64,000 nucleotides of DNA from Faecalibacterium sp. (GTDB lineage Bacteria; Bacillota; Clostridia; Oscillospirales; Ruminococcaceae): contig JALCRP010000001.1 of NCBI GenBank assembly GCA_022652735.1, positions 186,001 to 250,000 on the forward strand. Direction: 5' to 3'. Position numbers and translations under genes: made by a program. The notes below the pieces were generated by a model that had not been told where the DNA came from, did not search any database, and saw only the letters and a list, made by a program, of their open reading frames with translations. Position 1 is the stretch's first letter. Each line of letters opens with the position of its first letter. Below, one piece after another: positions 1 through 8,027 of this stretch.

Positions 1-288
1 AGTCCGGGCTTCACAGAGCAACGGTAACTGCTAACGGCAGCCGAGGGCAACCTTAGGGAAAGTGCAACAGAAAACGAACCGCCGTGCCTTCGGGCGCGGT
101 AAGGCTGAAACGGCGAGGCAAGAGCTCACCAGCGCATGGGTGACTATGCGGCTTTGTAAACCCTACCGGAAGCAACACCTAGCGGGGCATATGCGCTGCT
201 CGCGCGCCCCCACGGTGGCACGAGCCTGCCAGCAATGGCAGGCCTAGATAGATCGTCGTTTTATACAGAACCCGGCTTACGGTCCATC
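1..288 (+). ncRNA. rnpB: RNase P RNA, 3' part (5' end outside window)
   Basis: This is the catalytic RNA of RNase P, which removes 5' leaders from precursor tRNAs. The window opens inside the conserved 5' core (AGTCCGGGCTTCA), so only some tens of bases are missing. Other conserved blocks are present: AGGGAAAGTGCAACAGAAA near 53-73, GTAAACCCTACC near 156-167, and the 3' closing segment ACAGAACCCGGCTTACGG near 265-282. The exact 3' end is estimated. A strong terminator hairpin follows at 311-350. Short open frames on both strands across this segment are not genes. Confidence 0.93.
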
Positions 289-310
289 TCGCTTTCCTTT
301 TCGGGTATTC

Positions 311-350
311 AAAAAGCGCCGCGGCAAATGCCGCGGCGCTTTTCTTTTTC
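311..350. terminator. Bidirectional intrinsic terminator between rnpB and murE
   Basis: The stem AAAAAGCGCCGCGGC with its complement GCCGCGGCGCTTTT closes a tiny AAAT loop and is followed by a T-rich tail on the plus strand. The A-rich left flank gives a U-run for minus-strand transcripts too. It can therefore end both rnpB (+) and murE (-), which converge here. Confidence 0.85.
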
Positions 351-352
351 CT

Positions 353-1831
353 TTATACAAGGCCGATTTGTTGGGCGTATTCCTCCAGCAGCTCCCGCTC
401 CAGAAAAGGCGTTTTTTCGCCCATGCGGTCGCGATAGGTTTCGTGCCCTTTGCCGATCACGGCGATCAAATCGCCTTCCTCGGCGTGGTCGACGGCATAG
501 TGCAGCGCGTCGAGACGGTCGGGAATCTCTACATATTTTGCGTCCGGATTCCCCTTTTGCATCCCGACACGGATGTCCGCAAGGATGTCCTCCACTTTTT
601 CAAAGCGGTTATTGTCCTCTGTCAAAATCGAGAAATCTGCCATGCGCGCGCATACCTCGCCCATGCCGTAACGGCGCAGCTTTGAGCGATTGCCGCCGCA
701 CCCAAACACCACAACAAGGCGCTTAGGGCGGTAGGCGCGCAGCGTTTCCAGCAGGCTTTCCGTCGAAACCTCATTGTGCGCGTAATCCAGCAAAACCGTA
801 AACTTTTTGCTGATGGGCACCAGCTCCACGCGCCCTTTCACGACGCATTTGGCCAGCCCTTCATGGATGGCGGCATCCGCCACGCCCAGCGCCTTGCCCA
901 CGCACAGCGCGGCCAGCGCGTTATAAACGCTGAATTCGCCGGGCATGTTCACTTTGACGTTCATTTCGTCCGCGCCCGTAACCCCAAATGCCACGCCCAA
1001 AAAATCATGGCTGCGCAGCAGCTGATAATCGCCCGCGCGGTACTGGGCCTTTTCGCCCCGGCCATACGTCACGAGCTTGCAGGTATGCCCCTCCAGCAGC
1101 GCATCGGTATTTTCGTCGTCGGCGTTTACGATGCCGATGTCGCACCGGCGGAACAGCTGGCCCTTCCAGCTGCGGTATTCTTCAAAGGTTTTGTGCTCGC
1201 CGGGGCCGATATGATCCGGCGAAAGGTTTGTAAAGACGCCGATTTGATAATGGATGCCCGCCACGCGGTCCATCATCAGGCCTTGGCTGGATACTTCCAT
1301 GATCGCCGTATCGCAGCCTGCATCCAAAAATGCGCGGAAGGTTTTTTGCAGCTCATAGCTTTCGGGCGTGGTGTTGGCTGTTTCGCGGTGGGTGCCCTGG
1401 CAGTAGATGCCGTTTGTGCCCACCATACCCACTTTTTTGCCCGCGGCTTCCAGCACGGATTGAATCATGTGCGTGGTCGTGGTTTTGCCCTTGGTGCCCG
1501 TCACTCCGATCATGGTCAGATGTTCGGTTGGGCGGCCAAACAAGTTAGCGCTCAAAAGCGCAAGCGCAAGGCGGCTGTTTTCTACGCGGAGCACCGCCGC
1601 GCCCCGCACGGTTTCGAGCGGGATCTCGTGTTGGATCACCACCGCCGCCGCGCCTGCCCGCACACATTCGGCAGCATAATCGTGGCTGTCGCGCTGGGTG
1701 CCCACAATGCAGACAAACAAGCACCCCGGCACTACTTTGCGGCTGTCGTATACGATGTCGCAAATGTCGGTATCCGCGCTGCCCTGCAACAGGGTGCAGG
1801 CAGCGCCTTCCGTCAGCTCGGAAAGTTTCAT
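353..1831 (-). CDS. murE: UDP-N-acetylmuramoyl-tripeptide synthetase MurE
   Basis: Cytoplasmic Mur ligase that adds the third residue of the peptidoglycan stem peptide to UDP-MurNAc-L-Ala-D-Glu using ATP. The 492-residue length is normal. The P-loop GVTGTKGKTTTTH lies at 109-121 and the MurE signatures TTPES, EVSSQGL and FTNLSPDHI follow; GKGHET is near the C terminus. The motif that chooses the third amino acid, DNPR in meso-DAP enzymes, reads DNNR at 406-409: the Arg that contacts meso-DAP is kept but Pro is replaced. Meso-DAP remains the likeliest substrate by inference. The start has an AAGGAG box 8 bases upstream. Unusually it is the last gene of the dcw cluster, 66 bases after ftsQ. Confidence 0.93.
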   Translation of the reverse strand: MKLSELTEGAACTLLQGSADTDICDIVYDSRKVVPGCLFVCIVGTQRDSHDYAAECVRAGAAAVVIQHEIPLETVRGAAVLRVENSRLALALLSANLFGRPTEHLTMIGVTGTKGKTTTTHMIQSVLEAAGKKVGMVGTNGIYCQGTHRETANTTPESYELQKTFRAFLDAGCDTAIMEVSSQGLMMDRVAGIHYQIGVFTNLSPDHIGPGEHKTFEEYRSWKGQLFRRCDIGIVNADDENTDALLEGHTCKLVTYGRGEKAQYRAGDYQLLRSHDFLGVAFGVTGADEMNVKVNMPGEFSVYNALAALCVGKALGVADAAIHEGLAKCVVKGRVELVPISKKFTVLLDYAHNEVSTESLLETLRAYRPKRLVVVFGCGGNRSKLRRYGMGEVCARMADFSILTEDNNRFEKVEDILADIRVGMQKGNPDAKYVEIPDRLDALHYAVDHAEEGDLIAVIGKGHETYRDRMGEKTPFLERELLEEYAQQIGLV

Positions 1832-1897
1832 GGCAAAAGCTCCTTTTTGATTTCAAGCATTTCAATCTTATCTCAAGAAAAGGCGTACCTGTACGTT

Positions 1898-3187
1898 TTA
1901 TGCGGCAGGCTGGGCGTCGCCGGCCGGCGCATCGGCCGTGGAGGACGCCGCAGAGGAGGCATCTGACGCCGCGTCGGAAGGCGCATCCGGCGCAGGGATC
2001 GGCGTCGGCGCCGCGTTCGGGTCGCCTTGCGCAAAGGTGGGGCGAATGGTGCCATCCGTGCGCAGATGGCTTACATCCAATACACCCGTGTCCGTCTCCG
2101 AGCACCCGTCGCCGTTTTGGTTCAGCAGGATATAGGCCGACCACTTCATTTTATAATCCAAATTGTTCAATGTCCCGAGCTTTACCCGGATACGGCCCTG
2201 ATAGACAAAAGTAATCTCTTCCGTATCGCTCAAATCGATGGCCGTCATCGCATCGAGCAGGCCGGCTTTTTCCAGCGCATCCAGCAGCGACGTCAGGGTA
2301 TCGTTTGTGCCCTCGCCGTCCAGCGAAAGCGCGCTGCCCTGCTGGGGCGCGGCGCTGACGGCCGCCGTCAAAACCGGGAGATCGGGCGCATCGCCCGCCA
2401 AGCTGATAACCTTTAGATGGCGCGAAAGGATGGCCCAGCCGGAATCCGTCTGGATGCAGTAGCTTTCCGTGGCAGGCTGAACGCGAACAATAACCGTATC
2501 CGGCAGGCGGCGGCGCAGCTCGATATTTTCCAGCAGCGGGAACGCAGCATTCAGCGCGGCGACCTTTTCTTTGGCGCGGAAGCTGAATAGATTCGCGCCT
2601 TTTTCGATGCCAAGCTCGGCAATGATCTGATCTTCGGTATATACGCCGGTATCCGCGGGGGCCGTGCCGTCCATATTTTGGATTTCAAACTTGCTTACCT
2701 TAAATAAAAGTAGCACGGAAAGCAAGATCCCTGCCACGATCACGATAAAAACCAGAATCGCCGTAGTAAGGCGGCGGCGCAGCTTGCGGCGGCGCATTTC
2801 TGCCTGCGTCAGGCGGCGCGCCTTTTTCCGGCGCGCTTTTTCGGGCGGCAGCGTATCTAAACGCAGCCCGCCATCCTGATCGTACAGCGGTGCGTGGCCG
2901 TCCTCGGGCAAAGGGCGCTGCGCGGCCGGCCGGCGCGCAGCGATTTGTTCCGGCTGGGGCGTATGCGGCTTTTTGCAGCCTTTACCCTTTTTATGGGGCG
3001 TGTTAGGCGCCGCGCCGCGAGAATCTCCCGTGCGGCCGTTTTTTCCCTGCGGGGCATGCGGCGCCGAAGCATCATGCCGAGTTTGCGCATCATACGGTGC
3101 CTGCGGGCGTGTGCCGCGGCTGTTTTGCTTTTGCGGGGCGCGCGCCGGCCGACGAGTGCGCCCATCCGGATGCTCTGTGTATGCCAT
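1898..3187 (-). CDS. ftsQ: Cell division protein FtsQ/DivIB
   Basis: Bitopic division protein that works with FtsL and FtsB to activate septal wall synthesis. The layout is a long basic, Arg/Pro-rich cytoplasmic tail of about 140 residues, one membrane segment (ILVFIVIVAGILLSVLLLF), a POTRA-like domain starting KFEIQNM, the FtsQ domain with LRRRLPDTVIVRV, and a low-complexity Ala/Ser/Pro tail. At 429 residues it is longer than most because of both tails. The start has AAAGGGGG 9 bases upstream. It follows murG by 15 bases. FtsQ and DivIB are the same family; the low-complexity ends are poorly constrained. Confidence 0.85.
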   Translation of the reverse strand: MAYTEHPDGRTRRPARAPQKQNSRGTRPQAPYDAQTRHDASAPHAPQGKNGRTGDSRGAAPNTPHKKGKGCKKPHTPQPEQIAARRPAAQRPLPEDGHAPLYDQDGGLRLDTLPPEKARRKKARRLTQAEMRRRKLRRRLTTAILVFIVIVAGILLSVLLLFKVSKFEIQNMDGTAPADTGVYTEDQIIAELGIEKGANLFSFRAKEKVAALNAAFPLLENIELRRRLPDTVIVRVQPATESYCIQTDSGWAILSRHLKVISLAGDAPDLPVLTAAVSAAPQQGSALSLDGEGTNDTLTSLLDALEKAGLLDAMTAIDLSDTEEITFVYQGRIRVKLGTLNNLDYKMKWSAYILLNQNGDGCSETDTGVLDVSHLRTDGTIRPTFAQGDPNAAPTPIPAPDAPSDAASDASSAASSTADAPAGDAQPAA

Positions 3188-3202
3188 GCGCCGCGCCCCC
3201 TT

Positions 3203-4327
3203 TTATGCTTTTACCAGTTCCAGCAGTTTTTTCGTAATACGGTCAAGGCTGTCGTCCACGGCAAGCCCGCGCGCCAGTTTCCCCATCACAGCCAGCTGCT
3301 GCGGGTCTTCCGTCAGCTTTTTCACCGTCTCAATAAGTTTTTCGCCGGTCAAATTTTTTTCCTCGATTACCACGGCGGCGCCGGCCTTTTGCAGCTCCAG
3401 CGCATTATAATATTGATGGTTTTCGGCCACATTCGGGCTAGGGATCAAAATTGCTGCGCGGCCGGCGGCCTCCAGCTCTGCCAGCGTCAAGGCGCCAGCC
3501 CGGCTGATAACAAGATCGGCCGCCGCCAAAAGCTGCGGCATATCGTCGATGTACTCACGCACGGTAAGGTTTTCGCCCGGGGCGAAGCCCTTTTCCTGTG
3601 CAAGCGTCTGAAACAGTTCTACGCCATACTGGCCCGTGGCATGCAGATGCAGCACATTTTTATGTTCTTTTTGCTCCCATGCGCATAGGTCTGCCACTAC
3701 TTCGTTGATGCGGCGCGCACCAAGGCTGCCGCCGAACGAAAGAATCACCGTGCGGCTGCCCGCCGCAAGGCGCGCGCGCGCTTCCGTGCGGGCCTCGGCC
3801 GCCTTGCGCACCGCCGGGCGCACCGGGTTACCCACTACGATCGTTTTTTCGGGCGCGCCCAGCTTTTGGACGGCAGCGGGCACCGCCGCAAATACTACGT
3901 CCACATCCGGCGCCAGCAGCTTGTTCGTCATGCCCGGAAAAGCGTTTTGCTCATGAATGGCCGTTTTGATGCCGTGCTTGGCCGCGCTGCGCACCATCGG
4001 CCCGGAAACATATCCGCCGCAGCCGATTACCAAATCGGGCTGCACCTCTTTCAAAATTGCGCGCGCCTTCGGCCCGGAAAGGGCCAGATTCCACAGCGTC
4101 ACAACATTGCGGCCCACATTACGCAGGCTCAAATGGCGCTGAAAGCCTGTAATCTCAATATGATGAAAGGGATAGCCTGCCTTCGTGACAAGGCCGTACT
4201 CCATGCCTTCGCGCCGGCCCGCAAAATGAATTTCAGCAGCCGGGCAGGCCTCTTTCAAAGCGCCGGCGATCGCCAGCGCGGGGTTGATATGGCCGGCCGT
4301 GCCGCCGGCCGCGATCAAAACGCGCAT
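3203..4327 (-). CDS. murG: UDP-GlcNAc:undecaprenyl-PP-MurNAc-pentapeptide GlcNAc transferase MurG
   Basis: Peripheral membrane GT-B glycosyltransferase that converts lipid I to lipid II. The open frame extends far upstream, but the ATG at 4327 starts the family's N terminus MRVLIAAGGTAGHINPAL, with the Gly-rich loop GGTAGH. Further motifs are GCGGYVSGP, HEQNAFPG, GGSLGARRIN and the UDP-GlcNAc-binding region RAGALTLAELEAAGRAAILIP. Length 374 residues, as usual. It starts 2 bases after the ftsW stop, which indicates translational coupling. Confidence 0.95.
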   Translation of the reverse strand: MRVLIAAGGTAGHINPALAIAGALKEACPAAEIHFAGRREGMEYGLVTKAGYPFHHIEITGFQRHLSLRNVGRNVVTLWNLALSGPKARAILKEVQPDLVIGCGGYVSGPMVRSAAKHGIKTAIHEQNAFPGMTNKLLAPDVDVVFAAVPAAVQKLGAPEKTIVVGNPVRPAVRKAAEARTEARARLAAGSRTVILSFGGSLGARRINEVVADLCAWEQKEHKNVLHLHATGQYGVELFQTLAQEKGFAPGENLTVREYIDDMPQLLAAADLVISRAGALTLAELEAAGRAAILIPSPNVAENHQYYNALELQKAGAAVVIEEKNLTGEKLIETVKKLTEDPQQLAVMGKLARGLAVDDSLDRITKKLLELVKA

Positions 4328-4329
4328 TG

Positions 4330-5568
4330 TTATACCTTCTCCTTTACCGCATGCAAACCGGCCGATGGGCCGCGGCGGCCAATCTCCGCGGCCGGGGCAT
4401 TCGGCGCGGCCGCTTCTTCGGCGGCCTTCGCCTGCCGCTCGGCGTCGGCACGTTTCCCCTGCCGTGCAATATTCAACAAAACGCCCACCTCGCCCAGCAG
4501 CATCAAAAGGCTTGTACCGCCCGAAGAGAAAAACGGCAGGCTGATGCCTGTATTGGGCATCGTATTCGTCACCACGGCGATATTGCAGAACACCTGCCAC
4601 GCAATCTGCCCCATGATGCCCAGCGCAATCAAAGTTCCGTACAAATCGGCCGCGTGGAACGCCACATGGATGCACTGCAAAATCAGCGCACCAAACAGAA
4701 AAATCACAAACATTGCGCCGACGAAGCCCAGCTCTTCGCATACAACGCTGAAAATAAAATCGTTGGTGCATTCCGGCAGCCAAAGCTGTTTTTCCATGCT
4801 GTTGCCAAGCCCCAGCCCAAACCATCCGCCCGAGCCGATGGCATACAGGCTTTGTACCGTCTGATAGGGCATTTTTGTGATGTCCGTCGTCCAGCCATCC
4901 AGCCGCTCGCCGACATAAGCCACAAGACCCGGCGCGACGCGGTAGAGCAAAAACAGCCCTGCCACGCCCAGCCCGCCGAACGAAACGATCCACACGCCGC
5001 CGCTGCCGCCCAGCAGCATGATCGTGCCCACGATGGCACAAATCAAAATCATGCCGGAAAAGTGCGGTTCAAAATACATCAGCAGAATAATCGGGGCCAG
5101 CGGCAGCAGCGGATAAGCCACGCCATAGCGCAGCGTTTTGCGCTTGGGGCGGTAACGGCACATCAAATAGGCCGTCATCAAAATCATTTCAAATTTAACA
5201 ATTTCTGACACCTGAATGCTGGGCAGAGGGATGCCTTTCCAGTGGAGCCAGCGCCGGCATCCGTTGATAGGGTCGCATGTCAATACCACGCACAGCAAGA
5301 CAAGGCAGGCGGCATAGCCCCATTTCGTCCAGCGGCGCAGCCAGTGGTAATCAATGCGCGAGACGAAAATCATTACGGCCTCGCCGGCCAGCGTATACAT
5401 CAGCTGATCGGAAATGTAAAAATAGCTGTCGTTATGATAGAGGTAGCCCGTCGTGTAGCTTGCGCTGAACAGCATAATCAAGCCGAAAATCTGGATGATG
5501 ACCAGATTAACGATGAGCGGAACGGGATACGGCCCTGTATTCTGTTGTTTTGCCGTAGTTCCGGCCAT
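4330..5568 (-). CDS. ftsW: Lipid II polymerase FtsW (SEDS family)
   Basis: Multi-pass SEDS glycosyltransferase that polymerises lipid II at the septum with its partner PBP. The signature GSGGWFGLGLGNS followed by PECTNDFIFSVVCEELG matches FtsW/RodA/SpoVE; the last loop has GISLPFFSSGGTS. An upstream TTG in frame is only one base from the AGAAAGG box, so the ATG at 5568 (MAGTTAK, 10 bases from the box) is chosen, giving 412 residues. The C-terminal 50 residues are a charged Ala-rich tail. Its place between mraY and murG argues for FtsW/SpoVE rather than RodA. Confidence 0.92.
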   Translation of the reverse strand: MAGTTAKQQNTGPYPVPLIVNLVIIQIFGLIMLFSASYTTGYLYHNDSYFYISDQLMYTLAGEAVMIFVSRIDYHWLRRWTKWGYAACLVLLCVVLTCDPINGCRRWLHWKGIPLPSIQVSEIVKFEMILMTAYLMCRYRPKRKTLRYGVAYPLLPLAPIILLMYFEPHFSGMILICAIVGTIMLLGGSGGVWIVSFGGLGVAGLFLLYRVAPGLVAYVGERLDGWTTDITKMPYQTVQSLYAIGSGGWFGLGLGNSMEKQLWLPECTNDFIFSVVCEELGFVGAMFVIFLFGALILQCIHVAFHAADLYGTLIALGIMGQIAWQVFCNIAVVTNTMPNTGISLPFFSSGGTSLLMLLGEVGVLLNIARQGKRADAERQAKAAEEAAAPNAPAAEIGRRGPSAGLHAVKEKV

Positions 5569-5591
5569 ACGATTCAAACCTTTCTCTGGCT

Positions 5592-6599
5592 TCAGCTAAC
5601 GTACGCGAACAGCAGCGCCAGCAGCGTCATCGCCGCGGCCAGCGCGGCAAAGGCGGCCGTAATGCGCGTCTCGCTCCAGCCTTTCAGCTCCAGCTCCGCA
5701 TGCAGCGGCGCCATCTTAAAAAGCAGCTTCCCATGCGAAAGCTTATGCCAGCCAAGCTGCAGCACAACCGTCAGCCCTTCGAGCAAAAACGCGGCCCCGA
5801 GCAGCATAAGCAGGCTCGGCCAGCCCATGCAAAAAGCGATAGAAACGATCGCGCCACCCAAAAACAGGCTGCCCGTATCGCCCATAAAAAGCTTTGCGGG
5901 ATAAAAGTTCCACAACAAAAACGCAACCAGCGCCCCCGCCAGCCCCGCGGCAAACAGCGAAAGCTGAAATGCGTTCAGCAGCCCGCAGATCACCAAAAAG
6001 CCCAGCATCACGACAAACGAGACAGAGGCGCACAGCCCGTCGATGCCGTCCGTCAGATGGACGCAGTTGACAAGCGCCAAAATCAGCGCATAGGCAAGCG
6101 GATAATAGGCAATGCCAAAATCGAAATAGCCCACAAACGGCACAACCATGCCTGTTTCCAGCGCGCCGTTATAGTGCAACCCCAAAAGCAAAAACGTTGT
6201 GACGACGGCCTCGAGCAAAAGGCGCTGCCATGCATGCAGGCCGCGCCGGCGATGCAGCACAACTTTTAAGCAATCCTCGGTAAAGCCGATCGCCGCGAAA
6301 GCCATTGCGCAGGCCACCGCCAGCACCAAATTCATTTTCTGGTGCGTATTCAGCAGCTTGGCATCCAAAAAGTTCAGCCCAAAGCAGGCCGCCCCGGCCG
6401 CGCAAACCGAGCCGACCAAAAAGGCCAACCCGCCCAGCGTAGGGGTGCCGGCTTTCTGTTTATGCCATTCCGGGCCTGTCAGGCGCTTTGCCGGCTGAGC
6501 AAAGCGAATCTTTTGCAGGATCGGCAGCAGCAGCACAGCCACCCCCGCCGTAACCAAAAAACCGACAAGCGCCGCGATCATCAATGCATATCGAGCCAT
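5592..6599 (-). CDS. mraY: Phospho-MurNAc-pentapeptide transferase MraY with altered motifs
   Basis: Polytopic enzyme that transfers phospho-MurNAc-pentapeptide to undecaprenyl phosphate, forming lipid I. Length 335 residues, with about ten hydrophobic segments. NCVHLTDGIDGL (178-189) and AKLFMGDTGSLFLGG (235-249) match the family. Two canonical motifs differ: the Asp pair GFxDDxxKV reads GFTEDCLKV (E108, D109), and the HHH of MAPxHHHxELKGW reads MAPLHAELELKGW (H300, A301, E302). Position between murF and ftsW leaves little doubt about the role, and no second mraY is seen in the window. Confidence 0.9.
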   Translation of the reverse strand: MARYALMIAALVGFLVTAGVAVLLLPILQKIRFAQPAKRLTGPEWHKQKAGTPTLGGLAFLVGSVCAAGAACFGLNFLDAKLLNTHQKMNLVLAVACAMAFAAIGFTEDCLKVVLHRRRGLHAWQRLLLEAVVTTFLLLGLHYNGALETGMVVPFVGYFDFGIAYYPLAYALILALVNCVHLTDGIDGLCASVSFVVMLGFLVICGLLNAFQLSLFAAGLAGALVAFLLWNFYPAKLFMGDTGSLFLGGAIVSIAFCMGWPSLLMLLGAAFLLEGLTVVLQLGWHKLSHGKLLFKMAPLHAELELKGWSETRITAAFAALAAAMTLLALLFAYVS

Positions 6600-6603
6600 T
6601 TGT

Positions 6604-7989
6604 TCACTTCCCGTTTATCTTGTTCGGATATTCCGCATAAAAAAGTTTCAGCACGTTTTCCAGCGCGATACTGCGGCTGGCCTTGACAAGGATCGCATCG
6701 CCCGGCAGCACCCGGCTTAAAAGGGCATCCGCGGCCTCGCGGTAGTTGTGGGCGTAAAGCGTCTTTTGGCCTTTGGCCGCCGCGGTGATCGCCGTGCGCT
6801 CGGCGGCGGGGCCGTAAGCGATCAGGCAGTAAAGCCCGCTTTTTGCGGCCAGCGCGCCCAGCTCGGTATGGGCCTGCTCGCTGATCGTGCCAAGCTCGAG
6901 CATATCGCCCAGCAGCGCAAAGCGCCGCTTACAGGGATATTCGGCAAACATAGCCAGCGCGGCGCGCATACTGTCCGGGTTTGCATTATAGCAATCCTCG
7001 ATCACCGTCACGCCCGCCAAAGCATGAATGCGCTGGCGCATGCCTGTCTGCTCGAAATGCGAAAGGGCGGCCGCCGCCTTTGCCGCGTCGAGGCCAAGGC
7101 GCGTTACGGCGCAGTAGGCGGCCAGCGCGTTGCGGATATTGTGGCGGCCGATCGTCGGCAGCGTCACGGCAAATGTGCCGTGTTCCGCATCTTCCAAAAC
7201 AAACAAGGTGTTCTCGGTATTTTCTTGAATGTCGCTTGCGTATACGTCGGCCTGCTCGTCCTCAAGGCTGAACCATACCGGGCGGACATGCGCGGGATAT
7301 TTTGCGCCGCGCAGATATTCGTCATCATAATTCAGGATCAGCGGCGCGCCCTCGGGCAGGCCGTCACAAATTTCCATCTTGGCTTTCAGGATGTTTTCGC
7401 GGGTGCCCAGCGTTTCAAGGTGTGACACACCGATGCAGGTAATGATGCCCGCGGCCGGCTGCGCACAGCGCACAAGGCGGCTGATCTCGCCGGCGTGGCT
7501 CATGCCCATCTCCACCACGCCGTATTCGGTGGAAGCATCCATACGCAGCAGCGTGTTGGGCAGGCCCAGCTCGTTATTCTGGTTACCCTCGGTTTTAATC
7601 GTGTTGCCAAACGCCGAAAGCGCCGCATAGCAGAATTCCTTGGTGGTGGTTTTGCCCACGCTGCCCGTCACGCCGATCAAAAGCGGCGAAACCTGCGCGC
7701 GGTAATTTTCCCCGATCGTCATCATTGCTTTGTAGCTGTCGGGGCAGACGATCATTTTTTCAGGCGGCACATCCGCTACCGGATGGTTTACGATAACATA
7801 CGCCGCGCCTTTTTGTGCCGCCTGCGCGGCAAAGCTGTGTCCGTCAAAGTGCTCGCCGGGAAACGCAACAAACACGCAGCCTTCGCCCACGCTGCGGCTG
7901 TCTGTCGTGACGCTTACAATGTTTTTTTCGGAAAGCTGCTGTTCGGGTGCCAGCCCGGCCAGCAGCAGTTTCGCCGATATTGCCTGCAT
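6604..7989 (-). CDS. murF: UDP-MurNAc-tripeptide:D-Ala-D-Ala ligase MurF
   Basis: Cytoplasmic Mur ligase that adds D-Ala-D-Ala to complete the UDP-MurNAc-pentapeptide. The P-loop GVTGSVGKTTTKEF, the central EMGMSHAGEI motif and DCYNANPDSM near the C-terminal domain are typical of MurF. The ATG at 7989 (MQAISAKL) has GGAGGG 8 bases upstream and is preferred over an in-frame start 24 bases earlier. Length 461 residues. It ends 4 bases before mraY, so the two are coupled. MurF normally follows MurE in these clusters, but here murE is nine genes away from the front. Confidence 0.94.
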   Translation of the reverse strand: MQAISAKLLLAGLAPEQQLSEKNIVSVTTDSRSVGEGCVFVAFPGEHFDGHSFAAQAAQKGAAYVIVNHPVADVPPEKMIVCPDSYKAMMTIGENYRAQVSPLLIGVTGSVGKTTTKEFCYAALSAFGNTIKTEGNQNNELGLPNTLLRMDASTEYGVVEMGMSHAGEISRLVRCAQPAAGIITCIGVSHLETLGTRENILKAKMEICDGLPEGAPLILNYDDEYLRGAKYPAHVRPVWFSLEDEQADVYASDIQENTENTLFVLEDAEHGTFAVTLPTIGRHNIRNALAAYCAVTRLGLDAAKAAAALSHFEQTGMRQRIHALAGVTVIEDCYNANPDSMRAALAMFAEYPCKRRFALLGDMLELGTISEQAHTELGALAAKSGLYCLIAYGPAAERTAITAAAKGQKTLYAHNYREAADALLSRVLPGDAILVKASRSIALENVLKLFYAEYPNKINGK

Positions 7990-8027
7990 ACGATTTCCCT
8001 CCCTATTCTCCACATGCGGCCGGCCGC

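Noticed and set aside
62..726. Open frames over and after the RNase P RNA
   Set aside because: They overlap a structured RNA and the antisense of murE, lack ribosome sites and resemble no protein.
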